Shown in pieces: positions 16,882 to 24,381 of a stretch of DNA of 27,870 nt (positions are counted from its first letter, which is position 1; every line of letters begins with the position of its first letter). This stretch comes from Flavobacterium psychrophilum (GTDB lineage Bacteria > Bacteroidota > Bacteroidia > Flavobacteriales > Flavobacteriaceae). The translations under genes were made by a program, and so were the position numbers. The stretch is taken from positions 1 to 27,870 of the forward strand of contig CAMCTL010000027.1 of NCBI GenBank assembly GCA_945878515.1, in the 5' to 3' direction. The notes under the pieces were generated by a model, which was not told where the DNA came from, did no database searches, and saw only the letters and a list, made by a program, of their open reading frames with translations.

Positions 16882-16990
16882 AAAAGTTCCCTACAATGGT
16901 GCTATACAGAAACACGCAACAAGACTTGTTTGATATTTTCAGTCTATAAAAGAACTTGTTTTATTTCTTGAGCAAATATTCAAAAGGGAG

Positions 16991-17009
16991 TGCGCAAGGA
17001 TTCTGCGTA
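16991..17009. promoter_or_regulatory. Candidate shared operator, site 1 (tRNA-like RNA / wgr intergenic)
   Basis: TGCGCA (16991-16996), a 7-nt spacer AGGATTC, and TGCGTA (17004-17009) form an imperfect inverted repeat, continued by GTGAAA. The same layout, with ATTC TGCGTAGT identical, occurs at 25845-25863 between rtcB and the WYL gene. The site lies 181 nt before the wgr start and about 110 nt upstream of the tRNA-like RNA on the other strand, so it could control both directions. Confidence 0.6.
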
Positions 17010-17189
17010 GTGAAAAAAAATATTCATAGGTAGTAGAATTAAAATAATTAAGATTTTTAATAACAAAAAAATAATTCTAAATATCATTGCTGTTTTTAAG
17101 AAAATTTTTACCTTTCAAACAGATTATTTAGTAAGTTTTTAAGCATAAAAAAAATCAACATTTACAAAAGATTCGCAATACTATTCTAA

Positions 17190-18599
17190 ATGAAAAAACA
17201 TCTCAAATACATCGACGGCAATTCAGATAAATTCTGGCAAATAGAAGCTTCTGGCACACAATTTACCGTTACCTATGGCAAAAATGGAACTTCTGGAGTT
17301 TCTCAAACAAAAACATTTGCAAGCGATGAAGAATGTATAAAAGCTGCTGAAAAAATAGCAGCCGAAAAAATAAAAAAAGGATATTCTGAAAATGGGGAAG
17401 TCACAATTAGTGAAAAAATTGATGCAAAAACTGGAAAAATTTCAAATATTGGAGAAATCTTGAATATTTATGATTTTATTTTAAAAGAAAAAGATTTAAA
17501 GTTGCTCTTGCCGTTTCTGGAAGAAAACACAAAAGGTAATATGGATCCTATTCGTAAACATATCAAAAAAAACAAACGATATTGGATGACTTATATCGAT
17601 TTGGCCTTAGAACCTGGATACAAAAAAACAAACAAAAATAATTGGGATTGGGGAATTCGTGGTGACGACAAAATAAAAGAAATCATCACCCTGAGTGCTA
17701 TTGCTACATTTGACAAAACAGATATTTTGACATTTGATGAAGTCCTTGAAATTTTAGAAAGAACAATTAATAAACCTGAATTTTTAGAGATTTTGAAATG
17801 GGCACAACCTAATTGGGCTGGATCATATCTTTTAGATAAATTCAGAAAATCAGAATGGATAAATTTTGATTATAAATCACTACGGTTTCTTGAAGATAAT
17901 GGTTTTGTATCTTTTAATCCAGAATTATACGCATTATGTTTGTCAAGGTTCAATAGTTGGTCAGCCAACATAAAACCTCGCGAATTTATAGATTTTCTTG
18001 CAAACGATACAATTGCACATCAACGAGATGTTCCGCAATTATTTAATTACGAAACCAATATACAAAATAGTACTTTTAATGAAAATCCTAAAGCAAATTA
18101 CAGAGAATTTAACACTTGGGATTTAACTTTTAAATTATTATTATCTGAAAATAAATTAGATAGAAAAGCATTTATTGAAAATGCTATTTTGATTCAAACC
18201 AAGGAATGGAACAATAATTTGAAGTTGTTTTTCAGAAAAGTACTTGAAGATTTGAATCTTTCTGCCGATGATTTGATTCCGTTTCAAGAACATATATTTA
18301 CTTATTTTCATAATTCAAATCCAACTATTACAAATTATGGTTCTGATTTAATCAAAAAAATATACGAACATCCCAAGTTTAAAGCCAAATCTTATTTTGA
18401 ATGGTTAGCGGCATTAATGATGAGAAGTGATAGTAAAACAGCTATCAAAAACAGCCTAATGGTTTTAGAAAAATTATCCAAAAAAAATCCAAAACTAAAC
18501 AAATCAATTTCAATACTAATAGCGGATGTATTTGTGGTTTCTGATTTAAGTTTGCAAGAACGAGTTTCAAAACTACTGCTGAAAATTGCAGATAAATAA
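17190..18599 (+). CDS. WGR-domain protein, first gene of the WGR-SWIM operon
   Basis: The 469-residue protein starts with a WGR domain (residues about 1-70: HLKYIDGNSDKFWQIEA, then FTVTYGKNGTSGVSQTKTF, ending in a KKGY motif). This domain is known from PARP proteins and bacterial MolR, where it is thought to bind nucleic acids or proteins. The remainder is alpha-helical with W-rich segments and no recognisable enzyme motif, similar in plan to MolR-type proteins. The ATG at 17190 has an A-rich leader. The next gene starts 21 nt downstream and the SWIM gene 5 nt after that, so the three form one operon. In other bacteria WGR/MolR and SWIM genes sit with MoxR and VWA genes; here those are absent. 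A link to RNA repair rests on the shared operator and position. Confidence 0.8.
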   Translation: MKKHLKYIDGNSDKFWQIEASGTQFTVTYGKNGTSGVSQTKTFASDEECIKAAEKIAAEKIKKGYSENGEVTISEKIDAKTGKISNIGEILNIYDFILKEKDLKLLLPFLEENTKGNMDPIRKHIKKNKRYWMTYIDLALEPGYKKTNKNNWDWGIRGDDKIKEIITLSAIATFDKTDILTFDEVLEILERTINKPEFLEILKWAQPNWAGSYLLDKFRKSEWINFDYKSLRFLEDNGFVSFNPELYALCLSRFNSWSANIKPREFIDFLANDTIAHQRDVPQLFNYETNIQNSTFNENPKANYREFNTWDLTFKLLLSENKLDRKAFIENAILIQTKEWNNNLKLFFRKVLEDLNLSADDLIPFQEHIFTYFHNSNPTITNYGSDLIKKIYEHPKFKAKSYFEWLAALMMRSDSKTAIKNSLMVLEKLSKKNPKLNKSISILIADVFVVSDLSLQERVSKLLLKIADK

Positions 18600-18620
18600 G
18601 ATAAAGCTTTCAAAGAAAAA

Positions 18621-20303
18621 ATGTCGGATTATGTTTCATTCATGCAAGGAAATATTAAAAACAATTTGAGCGATTTTTTAAAGGAAGACGATTTAATTGA
18701 GCATAATTCTGCAATTGAACACTATCAATTTAAACCTCAAAAATCAAAATTATTGCTTGATGAAGTTCAAACGCCAAAAGATTGGAACGACATAATATTC
18801 CTTTTTGGAAAATTTATTTCTTCTGAAGAAATTATTGATTCTGAGATTTTAATGAATGTTTATATTACCCAAAGACATTTATTTCCGAATGACTATACAA
18901 CACAATTGCAACCCTACTTGAAACAATTAGAAAAAAGTTATTTCAACAGCATATTAAAAAATTATATCAAAAATTTATTAATAAATAAAATTCCAAATAA
19001 AAACGTAGTTTACAAGGTAAATGATAAAGAATTAATCACCTTAAATACGTTAAGACTCGCAAAGCCACTTTATGAAAAAGTATTAGAAAAAAACAGAACA
19101 AACTCATCGATACCATTACTTTCATTTCCTAGTCATTTACCGTTTTGGGTAGCTCCAAAAGTCTTATTAGAACGAGTACTTGATTATCAAAATGCTAAAG
19201 AAGAAATAAATGTAGTCGATTTGAGTATTGCCATTTCCAGAATGCCAAGGGAAAATGTAGAGGACGCATTGCCATTATTAGAAAAAATTGATGGTGAATT
19301 AAAAAATTTATTAGGTTATTGTTTAGGAGTTTCTAATGAGATTTTAATTAGCTCAAATTCAATTTTCACTAAGTTATTTAATAAAGTTGGAGGCTCAACC
19401 AAAGAATCTGAAAATCTAGCACTTTGGGCATTCGCAGCAAGAACTTTTTATCCTAATGAAAATCATACTGTTTTTGAAAAAACATTTTTAAATGATATCC
19501 CTTTTGCTGTTGCGCCGTTCAAACCAAAATTTGAGTTCAAAGAAAAATGGAATGAATGGAAAGATTATCATACTAAAGAATTGGTTCGTTCGCCATCTTG
19601 GATGGAATTAAGATTTAATTTGCCTGAAAATAAGAACACTCCAAGTCATTTTTTATATGGTTTAGATTTACATTTAAAAGTAGAAAAAGAAAGGTGGTAT
19701 TCAAATTACAAATTAGAAAGCGAAGCCAATGCACAGTATTGGCATAGTCTGCTGCCACAAAACGACGATGCTTTGGCTTGTTTGTTACTACAAAACACTT
19801 GTAAAACAACTGATGGAACCAATAATGAACTTATAGGTTTCTTAAAAATTACCAATCAACCCGAATTTCAATTTTCTGAAACATCTTTGTTTTTATTTAC
19901 TTGTTGTTTCTTTCAAGAAAAAAAAGATTTACGTTTGTTAGCCTCTGAAGTATTAATAAATTTGGTCGAAAAACAAGCTATAGAGGTTGGTTTATTTGCC
20001 GAAAAATCAGCTTTTCTTATTAATAATAAATATGGTGTTTTACTGCGATTTATTGATAGTATTATTGCAATGAAAGATGTTTCTAGTTTGCATAATTCTG
20101 CATTATTCTTATTGTTAGATGGTATCTTTAAAGAAATTAATTTTAAGAACAAACTGCCAACTAATTTTAAAAAAATGATTGAAAATTATCTGGATGTAAT
20201 GTCAAAAACCAACCAAAAACCATCTAAAGAATCTAAAATTTTATTTGAAAAATTAAAAGATAATACAGCATTGAAAGCACTAGTAAAACAAATTTTAAAT
20301 TAA
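18621..20303 (+). CDS. Unrecognised helical protein, second gene of the WGR-SWIM operon
   Basis: This 560-residue protein is not recognised with confidence. It is predicted mostly helical, with repeated segments such as LPLLEKIDGELKNLLGYCLG and SLFLFTCCFFQEKKDLRLLA that suggest HEAT-like helical repeats, which would make it a scaffold or adaptor. No catalytic motif, signal peptide or transmembrane segment is evident. Bacteroidota genomes often have a large uncharacterised helical protein between WGR and SWIM genes (the DUF6493-type proteins are one candidate), but that match is from memory and weak. It lies 21 nt after the WGR gene and 5 nt before the SWIM gene and is presumably co-translated with them. 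Confidence 0.7.
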   Translation: MSDYVSFMQGNIKNNLSDFLKEDDLIEHNSAIEHYQFKPQKSKLLLDEVQTPKDWNDIIFLFGKFISSEEIIDSEILMNVYITQRHLFPNDYTTQLQPYLKQLEKSYFNSILKNYIKNLLINKIPNKNVVYKVNDKELITLNTLRLAKPLYEKVLEKNRTNSSIPLLSFPSHLPFWVAPKVLLERVLDYQNAKEEINVVDLSIAISRMPRENVEDALPLLEKIDGELKNLLGYCLGVSNEILISSNSIFTKLFNKVGGSTKESENLALWAFAARTFYPNENHTVFEKTFLNDIPFAVAPFKPKFEFKEKWNEWKDYHTKELVRSPSWMELRFNLPENKNTPSHFLYGLDLHLKVEKERWYSNYKLESEANAQYWHSLLPQNDDALACLLLQNTCKTTDGTNNELIGFLKITNQPEFQFSETSLFLFTCCFFQEKKDLRLLASEVLINLVEKQAIEVGLFAEKSAFLINNKYGVLLRFIDSIIAMKDVSSLHNSALFLLLDGIFKEINFKNKLPTNFKKMIENYLDVMSKTNQKPSKESKILFEKLKDNTALKALVKQILN

Positions 20304-20308
20304 ACCCA

Positions 20309-21637
20309 ATGACCGATTTACAATATAAATACCAAGGAATTTCAACCTTTAGTAAAACCAAAGGAATAAATAATTTGGTTATGGCACACCAAACAGAAAT
20401 TGAAGAAATCAATAACATTCCTTGTTTTTTTTGGGGAAGTTTGAACGATCCTTATGTTACTGCCAAATGTTGGAGCACGATTGCCAAAGTCGTTCGGTCT
20501 AGTTTTGGACCTATTCCTCCAAGTCTGCGAGATCCTATTGTTTCTGCTGGAGCAGAAAGATTACGATTTGAAGGTTTCTCTTCGTGCAATGGGGTTTATG
20601 TTCGTTTGGATATGAAACCAGAATCTATCGATGGCGAATTTATTGCCAACGGAACTACTAATGTGGATTTTAATGACCCAATGCTAAATGCATTAAATGC
20701 AATTCAAAAAAACGAAAAAGTAACTTTGGCTGTTGGACAAAAAGAAATGCAAGTCATTACAAGCAAATCTAAAGTGGTTGAAAAGAAAGTAACCTTACCA
20801 CCAAGATGGATTAAGGGTTTAACTAGCGTACAATTGTATTTAGCAGATATGGATATGAAGTTTGAACTCAATAAAATTCAAACTATTCAACTATTTCAAA
20901 GTTTACCCAAAGGCAATGTTAAAGGCGAATTTTACATTACCAAACGCGCAGGGAAATTTATGTTTTCGACACTTGCAACTCAAGACAGTGTTCGAATTGG
21001 AGGCATTCATAGGTTGCGATTATTAGAAGGAGTTTTAGCCATTGTCGATAAAATATATTTTCACGAATCTTCAGACAAAGAGACTTGCGCTGTAGTTTGC
21101 GAATTTGGAAAAATGCAATTACTAATGGCTTTTTCTCCTGATGCGTACCGCGGTTTTTCGGGCGAAGGAAAAGCATTAGAAAATATGTCAGAAAATGTTC
21201 CAATAGAATGGGTTTACGGGCTGAATAGTTTATTGAAATCTAACGAAACATTCAACCCAACGATGCTCTCTATTGAAAATGATATTGATTTTGGCACAAT
21301 GGAAAATCTTACTGCAAGTTTATCTTCAATGGGATTGTTAGGTTATGATGTTTCAGCGCGCACCCATTTTTACAGAAGATTGCCATTTAAAACGGAACGG
21401 ATTTTAAGTCTCAACCCAAGATTAAAAAATGCCAAAAAATTAGTTGACAATGAAGACATTGAAATTGTTGTTCGACAAGCCAATTATGTTGAAGCAAACG
21501 TAAAAGGTACTGGAGTTACTCACAAAGTAATAATCGATGGCGAAAACCAACGCTGCACCTGCGATTGGTTTACGGCTTACCAAGGCAAAAGAGGAATTTG
21601 CAAGCATATTTTAGGGGTGAAAATGATGGTGGGTTAA
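20309..21637 (+). CDS. SWIM zinc-finger protein, third gene of the WGR-SWIM operon
   Basis: The 442-residue protein ends in a SWIM zinc finger: Cys416, Cys418, Cys431 and His433 in CTCDWFTAYQGKRGICKH, matching the CxCx(n)CxH pattern, with the upstream HKVIIDG strand typical of the fold. SWIM fingers bind DNA or proteins. The N-terminal 380 residues show no enzyme motif; they resemble YehQ-type proteins, which pair with MoxR-VWA or MolR partners in other bacteria. The last 68 nt overlap tail-to-tail with the opposite-strand RlaP gene (21570-21637). Since the zinc-binding Cys431 and His433 codons lie in the overlap, this frame is clearly coding there. The start at 20309 is 5 nt after the upstream stop. 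Confidence 0.85.
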   Translation: MTDLQYKYQGISTFSKTKGINNLVMAHQTEIEEINNIPCFFWGSLNDPYVTAKCWSTIAKVVRSSFGPIPPSLRDPIVSAGAERLRFEGFSSCNGVYVRLDMKPESIDGEFIANGTTNVDFNDPMLNALNAIQKNEKVTLAVGQKEMQVITSKSKVVEKKVTLPPRWIKGLTSVQLYLADMDMKFELNKIQTIQLFQSLPKGNVKGEFYITKRAGKFMFSTLATQDSVRIGGIHRLRLLEGVLAIVDKIYFHESSDKETCAVVCEFGKMQLLMAFSPDAYRGFSGEGKALENMSENVPIEWVYGLNSLLKSNETFNPTMLSIENDIDFGTMENLTASLSSMGLLGYDVSARTHFYRRLPFKTERILSLNPRLKNAKKLVDNEDIEIVVRQANYVEANVKGTGVTHKVIIDGENQRCTCDWFTAYQGKRGICKHILGVKMMVG

Positions 21638-22694
21638 CCATATACAATTGTTCCCGAATTTCAATCAAAACCTTTGTCATTTTCTGCGCATCAGGTATTT
21701 CAGGTAAATTACAGCTTGAATACAAACTTTCAATTGAGGCAAGTAAAACATCAGCCATTTCGAGTAAAACATCATATTCCATATTACCAGCTTTTATAGA
21801 TAATAACTCCTCTCGATTCGGCACTCGGATGCTTAATTTTCCCGTGGCGAGAATTTGCTCTGCGGTTTGCAATAATCGGATGGTGTGCATCATATTTTTG
21901 CTGTCGTAATTCTTGCCATGTTGCTGGTTGGTATTATAGCGTTCTTCATTACGTTTCTCCATCCAATCCCAATATTCCTTGTATTCTTTGCAATATTGTG
22001 AATAGCCGTCTTGATTGCACAACAAATAAGCCACTTCTTTTTCTCCTTTCGGGATTGACGACAAGGACACTTCATTGGAATTTTCGTTTTTAATGATGCC
22101 ACGATAACCCAAAGTGTTGTTTTGGTCATAAAACAGTGCATACATCCCTTTAGAATTAGGCATATTGATTAAACCGCAACGTTCCTGAACGAAAGCTTTC
22201 GCTGCCAACCATTGCGAAAGTGTAACCGAATCATAGCCTTGCAAAACGTAGCAAAAATCCAACAGGGTTTTCTTTTGCTTTTCCATAGGGTTAACGATTT
22301 TCTTTTTCAAACCTCTCGCTTTTTTGATTTGTGTCATAGCATAGCCCGCAAAACTGTCTTTACATAATTTAGACAAGAAATCTTCTAATCTCAAACGCTC
22401 CATCAACGGATGTTGGTACAAAATACAATCCTCTGGCGATGCCAAAATCTCCAGAATATTTGGGTTATTTTTAAGCAACAATTCTACAAAACGACCTATT
22501 TCATAATACACCTCATCATTGGTTTCATTACTTATCTGCGGAAGATACTGCAACCCATAAAACTGCTCTTTAGGCAAATAGTACACGCCTTTAATGTCCG
22601 TATCCGATGTGGGCGTATCTAACCCAAAAGATTTACTGCCCGAAATAACTTCGAAAAGGATGAGGTTTTGAGATTTTAAATCTTGGATGGTCAT
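21570..22694 (-). CDS. RlaP-type nucleotidyltransferase (second copy)
   Basis: The 374-residue protein is a DNA-polymerase-beta-like nucleotidyltransferase of the RlaP/YcgL family (PF10127). Residues 18-37 contain GSKSFGLDTPTSDTDIKGVY, the family G-S ... S-D-x-D active site, and YNTNQQHGKNYDSKNMMHTI is another conserved segment. RlaP proteins occur beside RNA ligases and are proposed to add nucleotides to damaged RNA ends. Its ATG overlaps the stop of the kinase-like gene (ATGA, 22691-22694), so the two are coupled. About the last 22 codons lie antisense to the SWIM gene; the family-like sequence ends near IREQLY, so the tail may be an extension after loss of an earlier stop. Confidence 0.88.
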   Translation of the reverse strand: MTIQDLKSQNLILFEVISGSKSFGLDTPTSDTDIKGVYYLPKEQFYGLQYLPQISNETNDEVYYEIGRFVELLLKNNPNILEILASPEDCILYQHPLMERLRLEDFLSKLCKDSFAGYAMTQIKKARGLKKKIVNPMEKQKKTLLDFCYVLQGYDSVTLSQWLAAKAFVQERCGLINMPNSKGMYALFYDQNNTLGYRGIIKNENSNEVSLSSIPKGEKEVAYLLCNQDGYSQYCKEYKEYWDWMEKRNEERYNTNQQHGKNYDSKNMMHTIRLLQTAEQILATGKLSIRVPNREELLSIKAGNMEYDVLLEMADVLLASIESLYSSCNLPEIPDAQKMTKVLIEIREQLYMVNPPSFSPLKYACKFLFCLGKP

Positions 22695-23317
22695 TTGTAA
22701 AATTGTTCAGTGAGGTAAAAAACGGTGTCGATGAAATACAAATTACCGTCAAGAGTCAGCACATTTTCATCATGTAAATCTTCTAGAATGATTCCTAAAT
22801 CTGGATTAAAATAATCGTTGTTTCTTGTATTTTGAAAGCCATTTTCATTAAGAAATTTTTTGACAACTTCTATTTCTGTTAATGTATCAAATTTTATAAA
22901 ATCCTGTTCAACGACAGCATACAAAATTGCTTCGGATTCATAAAACCCAACTAATTTATAAGCTGTATCTGGAAAAAAGAAATTATTCAATAATAAGTTA
23001 TTGAAATAATCTTCCCAAGAAGTATAATAAATGGAATCATTGAGTTTAAAAACGGCAAACTCATCCGGATGTAGATACACCTTTTGTTCAGCACCACTAG
23101 AAACAAAAGAACTGAGATCAATATTTACTTTCCAAAAATTATTTTGGTTGCAAAATTGTCTTATGCTCGTTGCTTCTTCACTCTTGATTTGCTTGCTGTC
23201 TTTAGCCTCGCAACCTGAGTTCTTGCTTCTTCTAAGGAAACTGGCGACCGCTTGGATAGCATCTCCATGCCTAACTTGGCTCTTTCCTGAAATGATATTT
23301 TGTAGTTCATGTTTCAT
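22691..23317 (-). CDS. Polyvalent-kinase-like protein coupled to RlaP
   Basis: The 208-residue protein fits the minimal protein-kinase-like fold of the polyvalent-protein kinase family (PF18762 type). GAEQKVY (75-81) and Lys91 fit the nucleotide-binding lobe, VVEQDF (135-140) the hinge, DLHDENVL (180-187) the catalytic loop with Asp183 and Asn185, and FIDTVF (195-200) the metal-binding Asp197. The first 60 residues (GDAIQAVASFLRRSKNSGCE) resemble the N-terminal part of related hypothetical proteins. The substrate is unknown; in an RNA-repair setting it could phosphorylate an RNA end or a protein, but nothing in the sequence decides this. It has its own likely -7 box (23331-23338) and its stop overlaps the RlaP start by 4 nt, so it is the first gene of a two-gene unit. 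Confidence 0.65.
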   Translation of the reverse strand: MKHELQNIISGKSQVRHGDAIQAVASFLRRSKNSGCEAKDSKQIKSEEATSIRQFCNQNNFWKVNIDLSSFVSSGAEQKVYLHPDEFAVFKLNDSIYYTSWEDYFNNLLLNNFFFPDTAYKLVGFYESEAILYAVVEQDFIKFDTLTEIEVVKKFLNENGFQNTRNNDYFNPDLGIILEDLHDENVLTLDGNLYFIDTVFYLTEQFYK

Positions 23318-23330
23318 GAAATTTAGATTA

Positions 23331-23338
23331 CAAAGATA
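23331..23338 (-). promoter_or_regulatory. Likely -7 box for the kinase-rlaP unit
   Basis: Minus-strand TATCTTTG matches TAnnTTTG exactly and lies 13 nt upstream of the ATG at 23317. No TTG is found at the expected -33 distance. Confidence 0.45.
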
Positions 23339-23418
23339 AAGATTTAATTTTATTAATTCTTATGACACTTACGGCCTTATAAAGGTCAGATGAATAAAAG
23401 GTTTAGGCTGCGGAGGTC

Positions 23419-24189
23419 TCAGATGGTGTTTTTAATATTATATTTAAATATCTCATTCTTAAAAACCCCATCCAATTCCACCGCCATCTTCTTCCCACTA
23501 CCCAAACCACTCGCATTCTCCTGATTAAACTTCACCGTTTCCAACAAAAAATCAGTTATTAAGGATTCTTTTGGGTGCAAATAACTTTCGTCTTGGTTGG
23601 CTTTTATCTCCATTAACTCCACAATTTTATCTTTAACATTCTTGGGTGCGATAGGTAACAAATCCATAAAATCCACTGGCGGAAAACTGTTGTTTTCTAT
23701 TATCCAACGGCCAGCTAATGCGGTACGCAAGGCGTAGAAATAACTTTTCAGTTTCACTTCTTCGGCTTCACATACGTCCATAAAATTCTTGGTCGTTCCT
23801 AAATAATGGTGCAAACAGGCAATCGGCGAAAAACAATCTTTTGCTAATGTTCGCATTTGGGCTACAAAAGCTTCATCTTCAAAATACACCACAGGCGAAT
23901 ACAACCACTCTAACAAAGGTGCATTGGATTTGGCTAATAGTTTTAAAGCTTTCCGTAAATCCCAACCGGAACCGTCCAAATCGTCTTCGGTCATGAACTC
24001 GATTACATCGGGTTGCTCCCAAAGCGAAAGGTAATAGTCTAAATCGTGTTTGTAGATAAAACGAATGTCATAATCGCTGTCTGGAGAAGCAAATCCCCAG
24101 GCACGACTGCCTGATTCGCAAGCAAAAAGGATTTCTACCTGCTTGCTCTTCTCTATTTCTTTTAGTTTTTCTAGTATTTTCTTTTCCAT
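23419..24189 (-). CDS. RlaP-type nucleotidyltransferase (first copy)
   Basis: The 256-residue RlaP/YcgL-family nucleotidyltransferase has its active site in ACESGSRAWGFASPDSDYD (residues 24-42), with Ser-Asp-x-Asp metal ligands, followed by WDLRKALKLLAKSNAPLLEW, the family's second conserved helix. It is about 120 residues shorter than the RlaP at 21570-22694, and the two sequences differ strongly, so they are distinct subfamilies rather than a recent duplication. The neighbours are RtcB upstream and the kinase-like gene downstream, all on the minus strand. RtcB joins 2',3'-cyclic phosphate and 5'-OH ends, and an RlaP could rebuild lost nucleotides before ligation; that order of events is inference. 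A terminator-like hairpin (24208-24258) separates it from rtcB. Confidence 0.9.
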   Translation of the reverse strand: MEKKILEKLKEIEKSKQVEILFACESGSRAWGFASPDSDYDIRFIYKHDLDYYLSLWEQPDVIEFMTEDDLDGSGWDLRKALKLLAKSNAPLLEWLYSPVVYFEDEAFVAQMRTLAKDCFSPIACLHHYLGTTKNFMDVCEAEEVKLKSYFYALRTALAGRWIIENNSFPPVDFMDLLPIAPKNVKDKIVELMEIKANQDESYLHPKESLITDFLLETVKFNQENASGLGSGKKMAVELDGVFKNEIFKYNIKNTI

Positions 24190-24199
24190 ATTGTATTTT

Positions 24200-24207
24200 C
24201 AAATTTA
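24200..24207 (-). promoter_or_regulatory. Possible -7 box for the first rlaP
   Basis: Minus-strand TAAATTTG matches TAnnTTTG, with a TTG 15 nt upstream inside the preceding terminator hairpin. It lies only 10 nt before the ATG, which would give a very short or absent leader, so confidence is low. Confidence 0.3.
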
Positions 24208-24258
24208 GTAAATAAAAGACCACAAAACATTAAATGATATAATGAATTTGTGGTCCTT
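24208..24258 (-). terminator. Rho-independent terminator upstream of the first rlaP
   Basis: GACCACAAA (24218-24226) and TTTGTGGTC (24247-24255) form a perfect 9-bp stem around an AT-rich loop, followed on the minus strand by TTTTATTTA. It ends any transcript that comes through the rtcB-rlaP intergenic region. Confidence 0.75.
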
Positions 24259-24334
24259 AATAATTCAACGGTTTCGCCAACATAAACGGCTACTATTTGC
24301 TGTCGCTTGGGGTGGATTTGAACCTCTATTTTTT
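24259..24334 (-). other. Short non-coding segment with T-loop-like sequence between rtcB and rlaP
   Basis: Between two terminator-like hairpins, the minus strand contains GAGG TTCAAAT CCACCC (around 24312-24327). This has a canonical T-loop sequence, but the stem has only three of five pairs, and no D-arm or acceptor stem could be matched. It may be a decayed tRNA-like piece or a chance match. The rest (GCCGTTTATGTTGGC near 24278-24292) is a small inverted repeat. Confidence 0.25.
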
Positions 24335-24378
24335 GGATAAAAAATAAAACCTAACCCGTTTCGAAAACCTGTTAGGTT
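24335..24378 (-). terminator. Hairpin terminator just after rtcB
   Basis: GTTAGGTT (24371-24378) and AACCTAAC (24348-24355) pair as an 8-bp stem, with an inner GTTT-TCG-AAAC hairpin, followed on the minus strand by TTTATTTTTTATCC. It starts 4 nt after the rtcB stop codon. Confidence 0.75.
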
Positions 24379-24381
24379 AGC

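Noticed and set aside
24312..24327. A complete tRNA-like module beside rtcB
   Set aside because: Only the T-loop sequence fits. The stem has two mismatches in five, and no D-arm or acceptor stem could be paired.
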